Part shown: piece after piece, positions 5,877 to 5,991 of the stretch
How positions within the stretch are numbered: position 1 is the stretch's first letter
Layout: each line of letters begins with the position of its first letter
Program-made: the position numbers and the translations under genes
The notes under the pieces: model-generated
Told to the model about the DNA's origin: nothing
Databases searched by the model: none
Seen by the model: the letters and a program-made list of their open reading frames with translations, nothing else
From: Spirochaetota bacterium
Lineage (GTDB): Bacteria; Spirochaetota; UBA12135; COTS27
NCBI GenBank assembly: GCA_030621685.1
Contig: JAUXHF010000130.1
Coordinates: 1-5,991 of the forward strand
DNA length: 5,991 nucleotides
Direction: 5' to 3'

Positions 5877-5991
5877 ATGAAAACAATTAAACATCTGTTT
5901 TATATTTGCCACATTGATAATTTGCCATCAATTTTGGATAAAGGTATTCTTTCAAGAGAATTAATCTCAAAAAATGAAAACAAGGGGAGCA
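5877..5991 (+). CDS. N-terminus of a DarT-like (DUF4433) ADP-ribosyltransferase, cut by the window end
   Basis: Only 38 codons are present. The reading starts MKTIKHLFYICHIDNL and continues with PSILDKGILSRELI. The pattern aromatic-I-x-H-I-D-N-L-x-x-I-L-x-x-G-I-L-S matches the start of DUF4433/DarT proteins, where the family's typical text is YHITHIDNLPSIL..GLL. By family knowledge DarT uses NAD+ to ADP-ribosylate thymidine in single-stranded DNA and is neutralised by the macrodomain protein DarG, usually encoded directly downstream. Here His17-Ile-Asp-Asn would be the N-terminal NAD-site segment; Cys16 replaces the usual Thr. The catalytic Arg and Glu lie beyond the window. The gene is very AT-rich (15/60 GC in line 5881) and has its own promoter, as expected of a mobile defence or toxin-antitoxin locus. 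There is no Shine-Dalgarno. Other ART-fold families share part of this motif, so a DarT-like protein without DarG is possible. Confidence 0.68.
   Translation, partial: MKTIKHLFYICHIDNLPSILDKGILSRELISKNENKGS

Noticed and set aside
5873..5878. Perfect TATAAT hexamer overlapping ATG 5877
   Set aside because: No -35 element lies 16-18 bases upstream, and transcription would begin inside the gene. The TTGAGA/TATAGT pair further upstream is better placed.
1..5991. CRISPR array, tRNA, rRNA, insertion sequence or attachment site
   Set aside because: I saw no regularly spaced repeats, no cloverleaf-like segment with a CCA end, no transposase frame and no terminal inverted repeats.

Overview
The window comes from a diderm (Gram-negative type) bacterium. 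It encodes an exported DUF3450-type coiled-coil protein, two ExbB/TolQ/MotA-family proton-channel proteins and a GLUG-repeat surface or periplasmic protein with a signal peptide. The GLUG repeats, DUF3450 and moderate-to-low GC would fit a spirochaete or another non-enteric diderm, but no gene here fixes the phylum, so that is only a guess.

Layout, all on the + strand. Left block (3-3431): a DUF3450 protein whose 5' end lies beyond the left edge, then a TtpC-like ExbB with a long periplasmic coiled-coil N-terminus 14 bases downstream, then, after a 133-base repeat-containing gap, a second, divergent ExbB-like protein. This is the order of the front part of TonB2-type energy-transduction clusters (DUF3450 - ttpC - exbB2 - exbD2 - tonB2 - TPR). 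No ExbD or TonB follows, so the cluster is cut short or its partners lie elsewhere. By family knowledge the proteins would form a proton-driven inner-membrane motor whose coiled coils reach across the periplasm.

Middle (3493-5124): an AT-rich gene for a 543-residue exported protein. It joins a GLUG-repeat region, a short 'VYL..G.VI.G.II' module and a DUF5683-like membrane domain in one chain.

Right block (5125-5991): a 229-base spacer with a perfect hairpin, a 150-residue polytopic membrane protein of unknown function, then a good sigma70-like promoter and the first 38 codons of a very AT-rich gene whose N-terminus resembles DarT (DUF4433), the ssDNA thymidine ADP-ribosyltransferase toxin of DarTG. 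The most promising lead is this toxin start at the right edge. Base composition falls from about 40-57% GC in sampled lines of the ExbB-like gene to 32% in the GLUG gene and 25% in the DarT-like start, suggesting an accessory region beside a core transport cluster.
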